NCBI GenBank assembly: GCA_002339265.1
Contig: DDKG01000075.1
Span: 82,831-146,830, forward strand
Length of the DNA: 64,000 bases
Reading direction: 5' to 3'
DNA from: Massilia sp. UBA2604
GTDB lineage: Bacteria > Pseudomonadota > Gammaproteobacteria > Burkholderiales > Burkholderiaceae_D
The position numbers and the translations under genes were made by a program. Under the pieces are notes generated by a model. The model was not told the DNA's origin and ran no database searches. It worked only from the letters and a program-made list of their open reading frames with translations. Of the stretch, positions 22,305-31,227 are shown one piece after another. Position 1 is the first letter of the stretch. Each line of letters opens with the position of its first letter.

Positions 22305-22732
22305 GGCGCACCTCCCACGCGTGGATTGAGGCCGATCCAGGCGGCCAGGCCGCTCAGGGTGAAGACGATGATCGACAGGACCAGGCCGGCAGGCATGACG
22401 GCCCATGCGTCCTTCGCATGCTGGAAGGCGTTGAACAATCCCAGCGCCCAGGTGGCCAGCAGCAGCAGGAAGTAGGTCAATACCTGCCCCTTCTTGTGCG
22501 GCGCCCGGATCAGGTTAGCCAGCGCAAACACCAGCGCCAGGCCGCTGAACAGCTCGGCGCCGGCGATCAGCCAGGACGCGAAATTGCTCCACTGGATTTG
22601 ATAGGTGTTGTAGTAGGCGAGATCGCTCAGCAATGCGCCTAGGAAGAGCGAGACGCTGCCCGCCAGCAGGATGGTATGAAGCGTGCCCGGCGCGCTGCGA
22701 TATGCCGGGTTCGCTGTAATGACAGTCGACAT
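22301..22732 (-). CDS. DUF2231-type four-helix membrane protein
   Basis: A 143-residue membrane protein with four hydrophobic helices (TILLAGSVSLFLGALLSDLA, ASWLIAGAELFSGLALVFAL, VLTYFLLLLATWALGLFNAF, AGLVLSIIVFTLSGLAAWIG), the DUF2231 pattern. The start is ATG 22732 with AAGGAC before it. DUF2231 proteins often pair with PQQ sugar dehydrogenases, as here, and may pass electrons to the respiratory chain; whether a heme is bound cannot be told from the sequence. Confidence 0.82.
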   Translation of the reverse strand: MSTVITANPAYRSAPGTLHTILLAGSVSLFLGALLSDLAYYNTYQIQWSNFASWLIAGAELFSGLALVFALANLIRAPHKKGQVLTYFLLLLATWALGLFNAFQHAKDAWAVMPAGLVLSIIVFTLSGLAAWIGLNPRVGGAP

Positions 22733-22823
22733 CGGATTGTCCTTGATAGTAATGGTGTTATCCAAATCATATCGACTAGACCGATGTCCTGGCGCATGGT
22801 TGAGCCAGTGTTCAATTTCTTTC

Positions 22824-22857
22824 GCACCTGCACGCCGGGGCCAATGCCCCGGGTGCG
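22824..22857 (-). terminator. Probable terminator hairpin after the GMC oxidoreductase gene
   Basis: A long GC-rich inverted repeat: CCGGGGC/GCCCCGG around CAAT, extended outside by CGCACC/GGTGCG with unpaired bases between. It starts 14 bases past the GMC stop codon. There is no T run, so it may work with Rho or only stabilise the mRNA end. Confidence 0.5.
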
Positions 22858-22870
22858 AGGGGATGACGCA

Positions 22871-24496
22871 TCAGATGCGGTACTTGGCCTTGATCATGTC
22901 GGACGCGCGCTCGCCAATCACGACGCACGGCGCCATCGTATTGCCGGTGGTGATGCGCGGCATGATCGAGGCGTCGGCAATGCGCAGGTTCTGCACGCCA
23001 TACACTTCGAGCTTGCTGTTCACCACCGACATCTCGTCGCGGCCCATCTTGGCGGTGCACGACTGGTGCCAGTAGGTCACCGCACCGTTGCGCAGATAGC
23101 GTTCGAGTTCGTCGTCGCCCAGGGTGCCGGGCATGGCTTCGCGCTTGACGATGCGCCTGAACGCAGCCGAGTTGCCCAGCTCGCGGCACATGCGCACGCT
23201 GGCCTTGGCCGCCTCCAGGTCGTCCGGGTCCGACAGGGTGTTGGCGCGGATGATCATCGCATCGTTGACGTTGGGACCGGACAGCAGCAGCTGGCCGCGG
23301 CTCTTCGGATGCGCCAGGCCGGCGAACATGGTCCAGCCGTGTTCGGGCACGCCGCGCGCCGCGTTCTCCGCACTCGGCACCGGGAATTCGACCTGGCAGT
23401 GCAGCATGTCCGGCGCGTCCAGCGACGCATCGCTCTTCCAGTATAGCGTTCCCTCCGAACCGCCGTTGCCGACTTCCTGCGGCTCCGTATATTCCCAGAT
23501 GCAGCCGAAGGAAACGTGGTCCTGGTGGTTCTGGCCGACGCCCGGCAGATGCTGGCGCACCGGGATGCCATGGCGCGCCAGTTCGCTCGCCGGGCCGAGG
23601 CCCGACTGCATCAGCACCTTGGGCGTGTTGACGGCGCCCAGCGACAGCACCACCTCGCGCTCGGCGCGGAACTGGCGCGCCTGTCCATCCAGGACGACGT
23701 CGACGCCGACCACCTTGTCGCCTTCGAACAGCAGCTTGGCTACATGGGCATTGGTCAGCACCGTCAGGTTCGGCTGGGCCATGCGCGGATAGGTGTAGGA
23801 ACGGAAGACCGACTGGCGCTTGCCGTCGCGGACGATCAGGTCGGTGATCGCGGCGCCGCCGTCGGCTTCCATCATCGCGCCGTTCGGGCTGTCGAAGGTC
23901 GGCACGCCGATTGAGCGGGCCGCTTCCAGCATCAGGGTCGCAGTCGGCTTCGGGTTGCGCGCCGGGGCCACGTGCATCGGGCCGCCCTGCCCGCGGCGGC
24001 CTGGATCGGCCGGGCCGTGCCAGTTTTCGATGCGGCGGTAGACGGCCAGCACCGATTCGTAGTTCCACGCATCGTCGCCCGCTTCGGCGGCGAAGTAGTT
24101 CCAGTCGGCGCGGTGGCCGCGCGCCCACACCATCACGTTGATGCTGGACCCGCCGCCCAGCACCTTGCCCATGTTCATGGGGATCGAGCGGCCGTTCAGG
24201 TACGGATTCGGTTCGGCCATGAAGGCCCAGTCGCGCTCCGAGCCCAGGTTCAGCGGCCATTGGGGCGGCTCGATGACGCTCGCCACTTCGTCGCTGCCGC
24301 CGGCTTCGAGCAGCAGCACCTTCACGTCGGGATTCTCGGCCAGGCGGGCTGCCACCACCGATCCCGCGGAGCCGGCGCCGCACACGATGAAGTCGTAGTT
24401 CGTCCTCAAGGCCTCGCGCTGTGCGAGCTGGTTGCGCTGGACCGCTTCGGCGAATGCGCGCTCATCGGCGCGCTCATTGATGTTCGTATTGTTCAT
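22871..24496 (-). CDS. GMC-family FAD oxidoreductase (choline dehydrogenase-like)
   Basis: A 541-residue flavoprotein. The N-terminal FAD-binding Rossmann motif is VCGAGSAGSVVAARLAENP near residue 37, followed by the GMC signature GKVLGGGSSINVMVWARG. The C-terminal catalytic part has YWHQSCTAKMG and the closing IADASIMPRITTGN. It oxidises an alcohol whose identity is not shown. The start is ATG 24496; a GTG at 24508 is possible and neither has a clear ribosome site. Leftward, after a promoter region that contains a 9-base-period repeat. Confidence 0.88.
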   Translation of the reverse strand: MNNTNINERADERAFAEAVQRNQLAQREALRTNYDFIVCGAGSAGSVVAARLAENPDVKVLLLEAGGSDEVASVIEPPQWPLNLGSERDWAFMAEPNPYLNGRSIPMNMGKVLGGGSSINVMVWARGHRADWNYFAAEAGDDAWNYESVLAVYRRIENWHGPADPGRRGQGGPMHVAPARNPKPTATLMLEAARSIGVPTFDSPNGAMMEADGGAAITDLIVRDGKRQSVFRSYTYPRMAQPNLTVLTNAHVAKLLFEGDKVVGVDVVLDGQARQFRAEREVVLSLGAVNTPKVLMQSGLGPASELARHGIPVRQHLPGVGQNHQDHVSFGCIWEYTEPQEVGNGGSEGTLYWKSDASLDAPDMLHCQVEFPVPSAENAARGVPEHGWTMFAGLAHPKSRGQLLLSGPNVNDAMIIRANTLSDPDDLEAAKASVRMCRELGNSAAFRRIVKREAMPGTLGDDELERYLRNGAVTYWHQSCTAKMGRDEMSVVNSKLEVYGVQNLRIADASIMPRITTGNTMAPCVVIGERASDMIKAKYRI

Positions 24497-24586
24497 GGTG
24501 AGATTCACTTTGTAGAAGAAGGCGCCTGGCCCGGGTCGGCGTTCACGGCGCAGTGGTTGGCATCGTTCGGGTTCGATGCATCTTTC

Positions 24587-24622
24587 CGATTATATCGATT
24601 CTGACGATTCTATCGATTCAAA
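24587..24622. repeat. Four CGATT motifs at exact 9-base spacing
   Basis: CGATT occurs at 24587, 24596, 24605 and 24614, making a tandem array of 9-base units. It lies about 90 bases before the GMC oxidoreductase start, in its promoter region, and downstream of the secreted-protein gene at 24668. Nearly helical spacing could fit a cooperatively binding regulator. Confidence 0.45.
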
Positions 24623-24667
24623 GTGATGATGGCTGGCCATCGGATTTCCTGATACCAGCCAGGCCTT

Positions 24668-25114
24668 TCAATAGCCGGCGTGCTGTGCCTCGTCGAGCGG
24701 CAGCATGTAGGTCCTGGGTCCCGATTTGGTACCGTAGCCAGGGTGAAGATAGGGTGCGCCGGCCGCGGCGTCGGACGGCACGCGGCATACGTCGTCACCC
24801 GCATTGCTGGACGGGACGCGGCAGATGGCGCCGGGAGCGCCCTCCGCTTGCGCGCGTGCCGGCGCCTGTCCGGCGCCGGGTTCGGTGCCTGTCCGGGCCT
24901 GCTTGCGCTGTTCTTCGGCCCGCAGCGCCGCATGCATGCCAGCGGTCTCGCTGTTGGCAGCGATGGCTGCGCGGTCGTCCTCCGGCGTGGGGGAAAATGC
25001 CAGTACGTCGTGCGGTGAAATCGGCGCGGCCGCGATGCGGGGCGCGGTGGACAACAAGGCGATCGCAACGATCATCGAGGCGAACAGGGTCGCTTGGCTG
25101 TTGGGTTTCATCAT
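24668..25114 (-). CDS. Secreted hypothetical protein
   Basis: A 148-residue protein with a clear signal peptide (MMKPNSQATLFASMIVAIAL to about residue 30, AAA-type cleavage). The mature part is Ala/Glu/Arg-rich, low in predicted structure, and has two similar segments, ICRVPSSNAGDD and VCRVPSDAAAG, each with one Cys that could form a disulfide. AAAGGAAAC lies before the start. No family recognised. Confidence 0.65.
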   Translation of the reverse strand: MMKPNSQATLFASMIVAIALLSTAPRIAAAPISPHDVLAFSPTPEDDRAAIAANSETAGMHAALRAEEQRKQARTGTEPGAGQAPARAQAEGAPGAICRVPSSNAGDDVCRVPSDAAAGAPYLHPGYGTKSGPRTYMLPLDEAQHAGY

Positions 25115-25276
25115 GGTTCAGGTTTCCTTTTATCGTTGCCGTCGGCGTCAGTGCCAGCGGTGCAACGAATTACGCGCATCGGCCGCAGATGGACGCAGCC
25201 CGCATCCGGCACGCTGGCCAGGGCGTAAGTAGGCTCGGTAACCCATCAAAGAGAACATCGCGAGGAGAAACAGGAC

Positions 25277-26203
25277 ATGCGAACACGGGTATTGGCAAGC
25301 ACCATCGGCGTCGCCCTGGCGATCGCCGGCGTCACGATCCCGGCGGCGCACGGGGCGCCGCCGAACGCCGCGCTGGCGAGCCGGATTGCGACACCCGGCC
25401 CGGACATCATCGGCCACTTCGAGGCGGCCGGCATGCGCTCGGTCCGGCCCCATGTGCTGACGCCGGCCGAGCTGGCGCAGGTGGAACAAACGCTGGCAAG
25501 GCTGCCGGCGCTGCACCGGCGCGCGCTGGACACCCATCTGCGCCACCTGGGCTTCGTCGACGGCGTGCCCGGACAGGGCACGGCGCTGACCTCGAAGGTC
25601 GGCGACACCACGCAGTTCGATATCACCGTCCGCGCCAGCGCGCTGCGCGAGTCGCTGGACGAATTCCTGACCACCAAGGAGCGCCGCCTGTTCGAAGCCG
25701 ACGGCACGGGCCAGTCGGTGAGCTTCGAGACGGATGGCGCCGACGCCCTCACCTACCTGCTGCTGCACGAAGCGACCCACGTCCTCGACATGTCCAGGCA
25801 GCTCACCGACAAGCCCGGCAATGCGTTCGGCAGCAGCGTCTGGCAAGCTGGCAAGGACAATGGGGTGACCCTGGCGCCGCACCTGGCCGCGTCGCCCGTC
25901 GCCGCATCGCGATTCCGTGGCGCCGGCCCGATCCCGGCCAGCCGTGCGCGCGCCACCTACGATGCGCTCGCGGACTCGCCCTTCGTCAGCCTGTACGCCA
26001 GCGCCTCGCCGGCGGAAGACCTGGCCGAACTGATGGCCTGGCACGTGGTTTCCGGGCGCCTCGGCCACAAGATCCGGCTCACCGTGCGCGCTGCCGACGG
26101 CGCGCTGCTCGGGCGCTATGAACCCATGCAATTCCCCGGGGTCCGGGCGCGCCTGCCGCTGCTCGAGAAGCTGCTGGACGCGGCGCAGGCGGACGGTTCC
26201 TGA
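25277..26203 (+). CDS. Secreted HExxH metalloprotease-like protein
   Basis: A 308-residue protein with a Sec signal peptide (MRTRVLASTIGVALAIAGVT, cleavage after AHG). LLHEATHVLDM near residue 163 is an HExxH zinc-site pattern, and the Glu-rich AEDLAELMAWHVVSG segment near 240 could give the third ligand, as in gluzincin-like proteins. GAGGAGAAACAGGAC precedes the start. It overlaps an ATG of the next gene by one base (TGATG). Substrate unknown; no named family recognised. Confidence 0.7.
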   Translation: MRTRVLASTIGVALAIAGVTIPAAHGAPPNAALASRIATPGPDIIGHFEAAGMRSVRPHVLTPAELAQVEQTLARLPALHRRALDTHLRHLGFVDGVPGQGTALTSKVGDTTQFDITVRASALRESLDEFLTTKERRLFEADGTGQSVSFETDGADALTYLLLHEATHVLDMSRQLTDKPGNAFGSSVWQAGKDNGVTLAPHLAASPVAASRFRGAGPIPASRARATYDALADSPFVSLYASASPAEDLAELMAWHVVSGRLGHKIRLTVRAADGALLGRYEPMQFPGVRARLPLLEKLLDAAQADGS

Positions 26204-26280
26204 TGGCCAGCCCGCCGACCGCACCGGTCGAACGGGTGCGCGCGCCACGCGCCGTCCCCGCATCCGATATAGTGTCGGCG

Positions 26281-27390
26281 ATGAACAGCCCCTCCAATTC
26301 GAGTCCGATCCTGACGACGCCGCAGGCGGCGAAAATCCTCGGCGTCTCGTCGCGCACCGCGCAGCTCTGGATCGAGAGCGGCGTGATTCCCTCCTGGAAG
26401 ACGCCCGGGGGCCACCGCCGCATGTTCGAATCCGACGTGCTCGCGGCCCTGGCCGCCAATGACGAGGCGCGCCCCGGGAGCCGCCGGGTGCTGGTGCTGG
26501 CCCCGGCCCAAGACCATGCCGGCTGGGAGCGCGCCCTGGCGGCGCTGGACGTGGCCGAAGTGACCTGCACCGACAATCCGGTCGCCGCCGCCGTCGCGCT
26601 GGGGGCGAACGTGCCCGATGTGTTCGCGGTCCAGGTGGACCGGCCGGGCGACCTGGCGCCCGAGTTTCTGGCCACCCTGCACGCGCTGCCGACGCTGAAC
26701 CGGCTGCAGATCGTGATCGCCACCCGCCTGTCGGCCGGCACCGTCGCCTCCATCGTCGGCCCGGCGCTGCGCTACCAGCACGTCCTGCTCGACGACGCGC
26801 CGGGGCAGCTCACGCGCGAACTGGTGCGCCACACGGCCATGGCGCCGCTGGCCTTGCAACCATTGCCGCCGGATCTGCTCGACGCCCCGTTCCCGGTCGG
26901 CGCCGACGAAGGCCGGCGGCTGCTGGCGGTCCACCGCGCCGCCATCCTCGACAGCGCGCCGGAAACGGCGCTGGACAATATCGCGCAGATCGCCGCCCTG
27001 AGCCTGGGCGCGCCGGTGGCCCTGATCACGGTGCTCAGCGAAGACCGCCAGTGGTTCAAGGCCAGGGTCGGCCTGGACCTGCCCGAGACGCCGCGCAGCT
27101 GGGCCTTCTGCAACTACACGCTGATGGGGTCCGGCGTCTGCGAATTGTCCGATCTCGACCGCGATCCGCGCTTCGCCGACAACCCGGCAGTCGCCGGCGC
27201 GCCGCATTTTCGCTATTACGCCGGGGCCCCGATCGTCGACGAGCAGGGCTTTGCGCTCGGTTCCCTGTGCGTGATCGATACCCGGGCGCGCACGCTCGAC
27301 CCGGTCCAGGCGCAGATCCTGACCCGGCTGGCCGAGCAGGCCTCCAGCGAGATCGCGCGGCGCGCACGCCCACATGCACGCCAGCGCTGA
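26281..27390 (+). CDS. MerR-like HTH regulator with GAF domain
   Basis: A 369-residue regulator. Residues 10-60 form an excisionase/MerR-type HTH (LTTPQAAKILGVSSRTAQLW, then PSWKTPGGHRRMFESDV). The middle (RRVLVLAPAQDHAGWERAL onwards) resembles a receiver-like domain without the usual phosphorylation Asp cluster. The C-terminal part is a GAF domain with ITVLSEDRQWFKARVGLDLP and YYAGAPIVDEQGFALGSLCV. It would bind DNA in response to a small ligand or redox state. ATG 26281 is chosen because the HTH starts just after it; ATG 26203 in the same frame overlaps the previous stop and cannot be excluded. Confidence 0.75.
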   Translation: MNSPSNSSPILTTPQAAKILGVSSRTAQLWIESGVIPSWKTPGGHRRMFESDVLAALAANDEARPGSRRVLVLAPAQDHAGWERALAALDVAEVTCTDNPVAAAVALGANVPDVFAVQVDRPGDLAPEFLATLHALPTLNRLQIVIATRLSAGTVASIVGPALRYQHVLLDDAPGQLTRELVRHTAMAPLALQPLPPDLLDAPFPVGADEGRRLLAVHRAAILDSAPETALDNIAQIAALSLGAPVALITVLSEDRQWFKARVGLDLPETPRSWAFCNYTLMGSGVCELSDLDRDPRFADNPAVAGAPHFRYYAGAPIVDEQGFALGSLCVIDTRARTLDPVQAQILTRLAEQASSEIARRARPHARQR

Positions 27391-27457
27391 AACACTGCAT
27401 CCAGAAGCGATTTTCACGCGTAAGTCGGCATAGGATCCCACTACCCGACCCACGCCC

Positions 27458-28360
27458 ATGCACTTATTTCACCCATTCCGCGGCCCGTCGCGCAGGCCGC
27501 GGTGGGACGTCACCCTGTTCGTGTCCCTGGTGGGCGCGCTGGCGCAGCTATGGCCCGCCGCGCCGGCCCTGGCTCAGAACGCCCTCGTCTCGCATGCCGA
27601 ACAGGCGCCGCGCCTGATCCGCAAGACCACCGTCTACCAGGCGCCGGCCGGCGTCCGCCTGCAGGCCGGCGACATCGTCGAATCGAACGCCGGCACGGTG
27701 CAGATCGAATGGTCCAACGGCGCCCGTTTCGCGCTCGGCCCGGCCAGCAGCGTGCTCGTGAACGACGCCGGCGCGGCGCCCGCGGCCAGCCTGCTGCGCG
27801 GCTGGGGCAAGTTCGCCACCGGCGCGCCGGCGGGCGGGCGGCTGGCGCTCGACGCCGGCCAGCTCTCGCTGCCTGCCGCCGGCGCCAGCGGCATCCTGCG
27901 CCTGGCGCCCGAGGGGACGGAGCTGTTCGTCGAGAGCGGCGCCGTTGTCGTCACTGACAATGGTCCAGGTGGAGCGCGCGCCGTCGCGGTCAGCCGCGAG
28001 CAATATGCGGCGCGGATGGCCACCCGCCCGCTGGCGATCGCCCCGCGCGCGCCGCGCCTGTTCGTGCAGCAGCTGCCGCGCGCCTTCCTCGATCCCCTGA
28101 TCAACGTTGCGGCGCGTGCGCGGGCCGCCGAACCCAGGCCGCAGCGCGAGATCGCGGCCGCCGACGTCGCCGCCTGGCGCGACGCCGGCCCGGCCTTGCG
28201 CCGCCGCCTGGCCACGCAGTTCGCCGCGCGCCTGGAGGACGCTGTGTTCCGCAACGAGGTCGAGGACCTGCTCGCCGACCAGTCCGAGTGGCGCGACCTG
28301 CTGCGCCGCCAGCGCGCCGTCAAGACGCGCGCCAACACCCCGCTCAACCACCTGTTCTGA
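27458..28360 (+). CDS. FecR-like domain protein, exported
   Basis: A 300-residue protein with a hydrophobic signal (LFVSLVGALAQLWPAAPALA) after a basic N-terminus. The central FecR-like beta domain shows VYQAPAGVRLQAGDIVESNA and VQIEWSNGARFALGPASSVL, then a Gly/Ala/Leu-rich beta region. The last 90 residues are helical and Arg-rich. It is co-transcribed, with a two-base gap, with the DUF3365 sensor and the Ser/Thr kinase, so it may be the periplasmic part of a signal route to the T6SS. Confidence 0.75.
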   Translation: MHLFHPFRGPSRRPRWDVTLFVSLVGALAQLWPAAPALAQNALVSHAEQAPRLIRKTTVYQAPAGVRLQAGDIVESNAGTVQIEWSNGARFALGPASSVLVNDAGAAPAASLLRGWGKFATGAPAGGRLALDAGQLSLPAAGASGILRLAPEGTELFVESGAVVVTDNGPGGARAVAVSREQYAARMATRPLAIAPRAPRLFVQQLPRAFLDPLINVAARARAAEPRPQREIAAADVAAWRDAGPALRRRLATQFAARLEDAVFRNEVEDLLADQSEWRDLLRRQRAVKTRANTPLNHLF

Positions 28361-28362
28361 CC

Positions 28363-29244
28363 ATGAAGATCCGCTCGCTCGCCGCCAAGTTCAACCTGGT
28401 CTTCCTGGCCGTGTCCGTGTTCGGCTTCTGCGCCGCCGGCGTCGTCACCAATGCGATGCTGGCCGAGAATGCCCGCGAAGAGACCCTGCAGCACGCGCGC
28501 CTGCTGATGCAGGCCTCGGACGCAGCCACCAGATACACCAGCGCCCACGTCACGCCGCTGCTGGAAAACCGCCTGAAGTTCGAGTTCCTGCCCGAAGCGG
28601 TGCCGACCTTCGCCGCCATCGAGCACCTGAACCAGCTGCTCAAGGCCTATCCCAACTACCGCTACAAGCAGGCCACGCTGAACCCGACCAATCCGCGCAA
28701 CCGCGCCGACGCATTCGAAAAGCCGCTGGTCGAGCGCCTGCGGGCCGAGCCCCAGACCGCCGAACTGGTGGGCGAGCACGTCGCCGCCGCCGGGCCGGCG
28801 CTGTACGTCGCGCGGCCGATCCGCATCCGCGACGCGGCCTGCCTGGCCTGCCACGGCAAGCCCGAGGACGCCCCCGGCACCATGCGCGACATCTACGGCA
28901 GCGAGCGCGGTTTCGGCTGGAAGCTGGGCGAGACCGTCGGCGCCCACGTGGTGTCGGTGCCGATGGACGTGCCCCTGCAGCGGGCGCGCACGCTGCTGCA
29001 GACCTATATGCTGTCGCTGCTCGGGATCTTCGGCTTCCTGTTCATCGCGCTCAACGTGATGGTGCACCTGTTCGTCACGCGCCGCATCGGGCAGCTGTCG
29101 CGCGTCGCCGACGACGTCAGCCTGGGGCGCGCCGACGCCGCCGCCATCGACACCCGCGGCGGCGACGAGCTGGCCGGCCTGGCGCGCTCCTTCGACCGCA
29201 TGCGCACCAGCTTGAACAGCGCGATGAAGATGCTCGATGAGTGA
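28363..29244 (+). CDS. DUF3365 (Tll0287-like) heme sensor with HAMP domain, no output domain
   Basis: A 293-residue membrane protein: helix 1 near residues 9-31, a periplasmic DUF3365 domain with CLACHGKPEDAPG near residue 160 (a CxxCH heme attachment site), helix 2 near 215-238, then a HAMP-like linker (TRRIGQLSRVADDVSLGRAD) ending after SFDRMRTSLNSAMKML. No kinase, cyclase or MCP domain follows, and the Ser/Thr kinase gene starts five bases later. It may pass a redox signal to that kinase. Confidence 0.83.
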   Translation: MKIRSLAAKFNLVFLAVSVFGFCAAGVVTNAMLAENAREETLQHARLLMQASDAATRYTSAHVTPLLENRLKFEFLPEAVPTFAAIEHLNQLLKAYPNYRYKQATLNPTNPRNRADAFEKPLVERLRAEPQTAELVGEHVAAAGPALYVARPIRIRDAACLACHGKPEDAPGTMRDIYGSERGFGWKLGETVGAHVVSVPMDVPLQRARTLLQTYMLSLLGIFGFLFIALNVMVHLFVTRRIGQLSRVADDVSLGRADAAAIDTRGGDELAGLARSFDRMRTSLNSAMKMLDE

Positions 29245-29249
29245 AATAG

Positions 29250-30635
29250 ATGAGTGAACTCGCGGAGCTGCCGCGCCAGATCGGCAAGTACCGCCTCGAC
29301 GCGATCCTCGGCCGCGGCGCGATGGGCGTGGTCTACCGCGCCTTCGATCCGTTGATCGAGCGCACGCTCGCGCTCAAGACCGTCCAGCACCGCCTGGGCG
29401 ACCCGGAGCAGGCGCAGGAATTGCTGCGACGCTTTCGCACCGAGGCCCAGGCCGCCGGCCGCCTGATGCATCCCAATATCGTGGCGGTGCACGAATACGG
29501 CGAAGCGAGCGACCTGGCGTATATTGCGATGGAATTCGTCGACGGCCGCCCGCTGTCGGAACTGAGCGGCGTCGAGGCCTGCGCCCTGCCCCAGGTACTG
29601 GCCTGGATGCGCGACCTGCTGGCGGCGCTCGCCTATTCGCATGCCCACGGCGTGGTCCACCGCGACATCAAGCCCGCCAACCTGCTGGTCACGCGCGAAG
29701 GCCGCATCAAGGTCGGCGACTTCGGTATTGCCCGCATCGAGTCGTCCACGCTGACCCAGACCGGCGCCATGCTGGGCACGCCCAGCTATATGTCGCCCGA
29801 GCAGTTCCGCGGCGAAGCCATCGACAGCCGCAGCGACCTGTTCTCGGCCGGCGTGGTGCTGTACCAGCTGCTGACCGGCCAGCGCCCGTTCTCCGGTTCC
29901 ACCGCGGCCGTGATGCAGCAGGTGCTGACCCATGTCCCGACACCGCCTTCGCACCTGAATCCACTGCTGCCGGCCGCGCTGGACACGGTAGTCATGCGCG
30001 CGCTGTCCAAGGCGCCCGAGGCGCGCTTTTCCGATGCCGCCGCCTTCCAGCAGGCTCTGGAGGCAGCCGCCGCCGCGGAACCGGATGCCGACGCCACCGT
30101 GATGCTGACGACGCGCCCGGCGCCGCCCGCGGCCACGCCCGAGCCGTCCGGCCTCACGGCCGACCTGACCGCCTGGAAGCTGGCCGTGCTGCCGCAACTG
30201 GAAGCGTTACTCACGGCGCAGATCGGTCCCGTCGCGCGTCTGCTGCTGCGCCGGATAGCGGCCGATGCCCCGGACCTCGCCACCTTGAGCGAGCGGCTGC
30301 TGGAGCAGATTCCCTCGCCGACCGCGCGCGCCGATTTCGCGGCGCAACTGAAGGCATTGACGCAGACGCTGGAGAATGCGCCGGAATCCGGCCAGGACAG
30401 CCTGGCGCAGACTGCTGCACAAACGCCGCGCGCCCTTGACCCCGACTTCAGCGCCGTGGTGACGCACTTGCTGGCGCTGGAGATCGGACCGATCGCCGCC
30501 ATCGTCGTCAAGCGCGCGCTGCCCCAGGCCGCGGACCGCGCAGCGCTGGTCGATCTGGTGGCGCGGCAGATCGATGCGCCTGCCGCGCGCACGCGTTTCG
30601 CAGAGGCGGCGCGCAGGCTGGCGGATCAGGCCTGA
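29250..30635 (+). CDS. Ser/Thr protein kinase, T6SS PpkA/PknB-like
   Basis: A 461-residue Hanks-type kinase: Gly-rich loop GRGAMGVVYRAF, Lys in LALKTVQ, VVHRDIKPANLL near 135, GDFGIARI near 157, GTPSYMSPEQF near 174. No transmembrane segment is present. After an acidic linker, the C-terminus has two copies of a helical module, IGPVARLLLRR near 325 and IGPIAAIVVKR near 412, each about 45 residues. In T6SS threonine-phosphorylation control PpkA phosphorylates the FHA protein (37411-38757) and PppA (52321-53184) reverses it. Its 3' end overlaps tagF by ten bases, tail to tail. Confidence 0.9.
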   Translation: MSELAELPRQIGKYRLDAILGRGAMGVVYRAFDPLIERTLALKTVQHRLGDPEQAQELLRRFRTEAQAAGRLMHPNIVAVHEYGEASDLAYIAMEFVDGRPLSELSGVEACALPQVLAWMRDLLAALAYSHAHGVVHRDIKPANLLVTREGRIKVGDFGIARIESSTLTQTGAMLGTPSYMSPEQFRGEAIDSRSDLFSAGVVLYQLLTGQRPFSGSTAAVMQQVLTHVPTPPSHLNPLLPAALDTVVMRALSKAPEARFSDAAAFQQALEAAAAAEPDADATVMLTTRPAPPAATPEPSGLTADLTAWKLAVLPQLEALLTAQIGPVARLLLRRIAADAPDLATLSERLLEQIPSPTARADFAAQLKALTQTLENAPESGQDSLAQTAAQTPRALDPDFSAVVTHLLALEIGPIAAIVVKRALPQAADRAALVDLVARQIDAPAARTRFAEAARRLADQA

Positions 30636-31219
30636 GCAAGCATGGCGCCCAGGGTCGACGCGTCCGGCAAGGCGGCGCGCAGCACCAGGGTCGGCGCCAC
30701 TCCAGGCTCACCCTCGCTCCAGAACACGGCGCGGCAATCCCGGGCTTCGGGAAACGCCGACACGGCTGCCAGCGCCTGGCGCGGCGGTCCGCCCAGGCGC
30801 GCCAGCGCCAGCTCGAGTTCGGCCAACGGAAGGTCGCCCCACATCGCGCACACTGCCAGGTCGGCCAGCCGGTCGAACCAGTCCATGCCGCTCGTCGCCA
30901 GGTCGAGCAGGCGGGACGCCGCGTGGTCATGCGGCGCCGCCAGGGTCAGCGGAAAATGGCGTCCGACCCGGTCCTGGCTCGGCAGCAGCACGCCGGCCAT
31001 CGCCGCCTGGCCGCACACGCCGGGCGCCAGCACGAAGCGCCACAGCGGCGCCTGCAGGTAGCGCTCGGGCCAGTGGGCGCCATGGCGCGCGCGGCCCGCG
31101 TGTATCCCCTGCTGCAGCCAGGCATCCCAGACCGCGACGAAGTCCGGTGGCAGACGGCGCTGGACGAAGTCGCCGTGGCTGGCCAGCTTGCCGAACAGGC
31201 CAGGAGCGGCCGGACTCAT
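30626..31219 (-). CDS. tagF: T6SS-associated protein TagF
   Basis: A 197-residue protein with the TagF start APGLFGKLASHGDFVQRRLP and following DFVAVWDAWLQQG, then SQDRVGRHFPLTL. TagF restrains T6SS assembly by binding the FHA protein. The start is ATG 31219; a longer frame begins inside tssM. It is the last gene of the leftward operon, eight bases after the tssM stop. Convergent with the kinase gene. Confidence 0.9.
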   Translation of the reverse strand: MSPAAPGLFGKLASHGDFVQRRLPPDFVAVWDAWLQQGIHAGRARHGAHWPERYLQAPLWRFVLAPGVCGQAAMAGVLLPSQDRVGRHFPLTLAAPHDHAASRLLDLATSGMDWFDRLADLAVCAMWGDLPLAELELALARLGGPPRQALAAVSAFPEARDCRAVFWSEGEPGVAPTLVLRAALPDASTLGAMLAQA

Positions 31220-31227
31220 TGCGAGTC

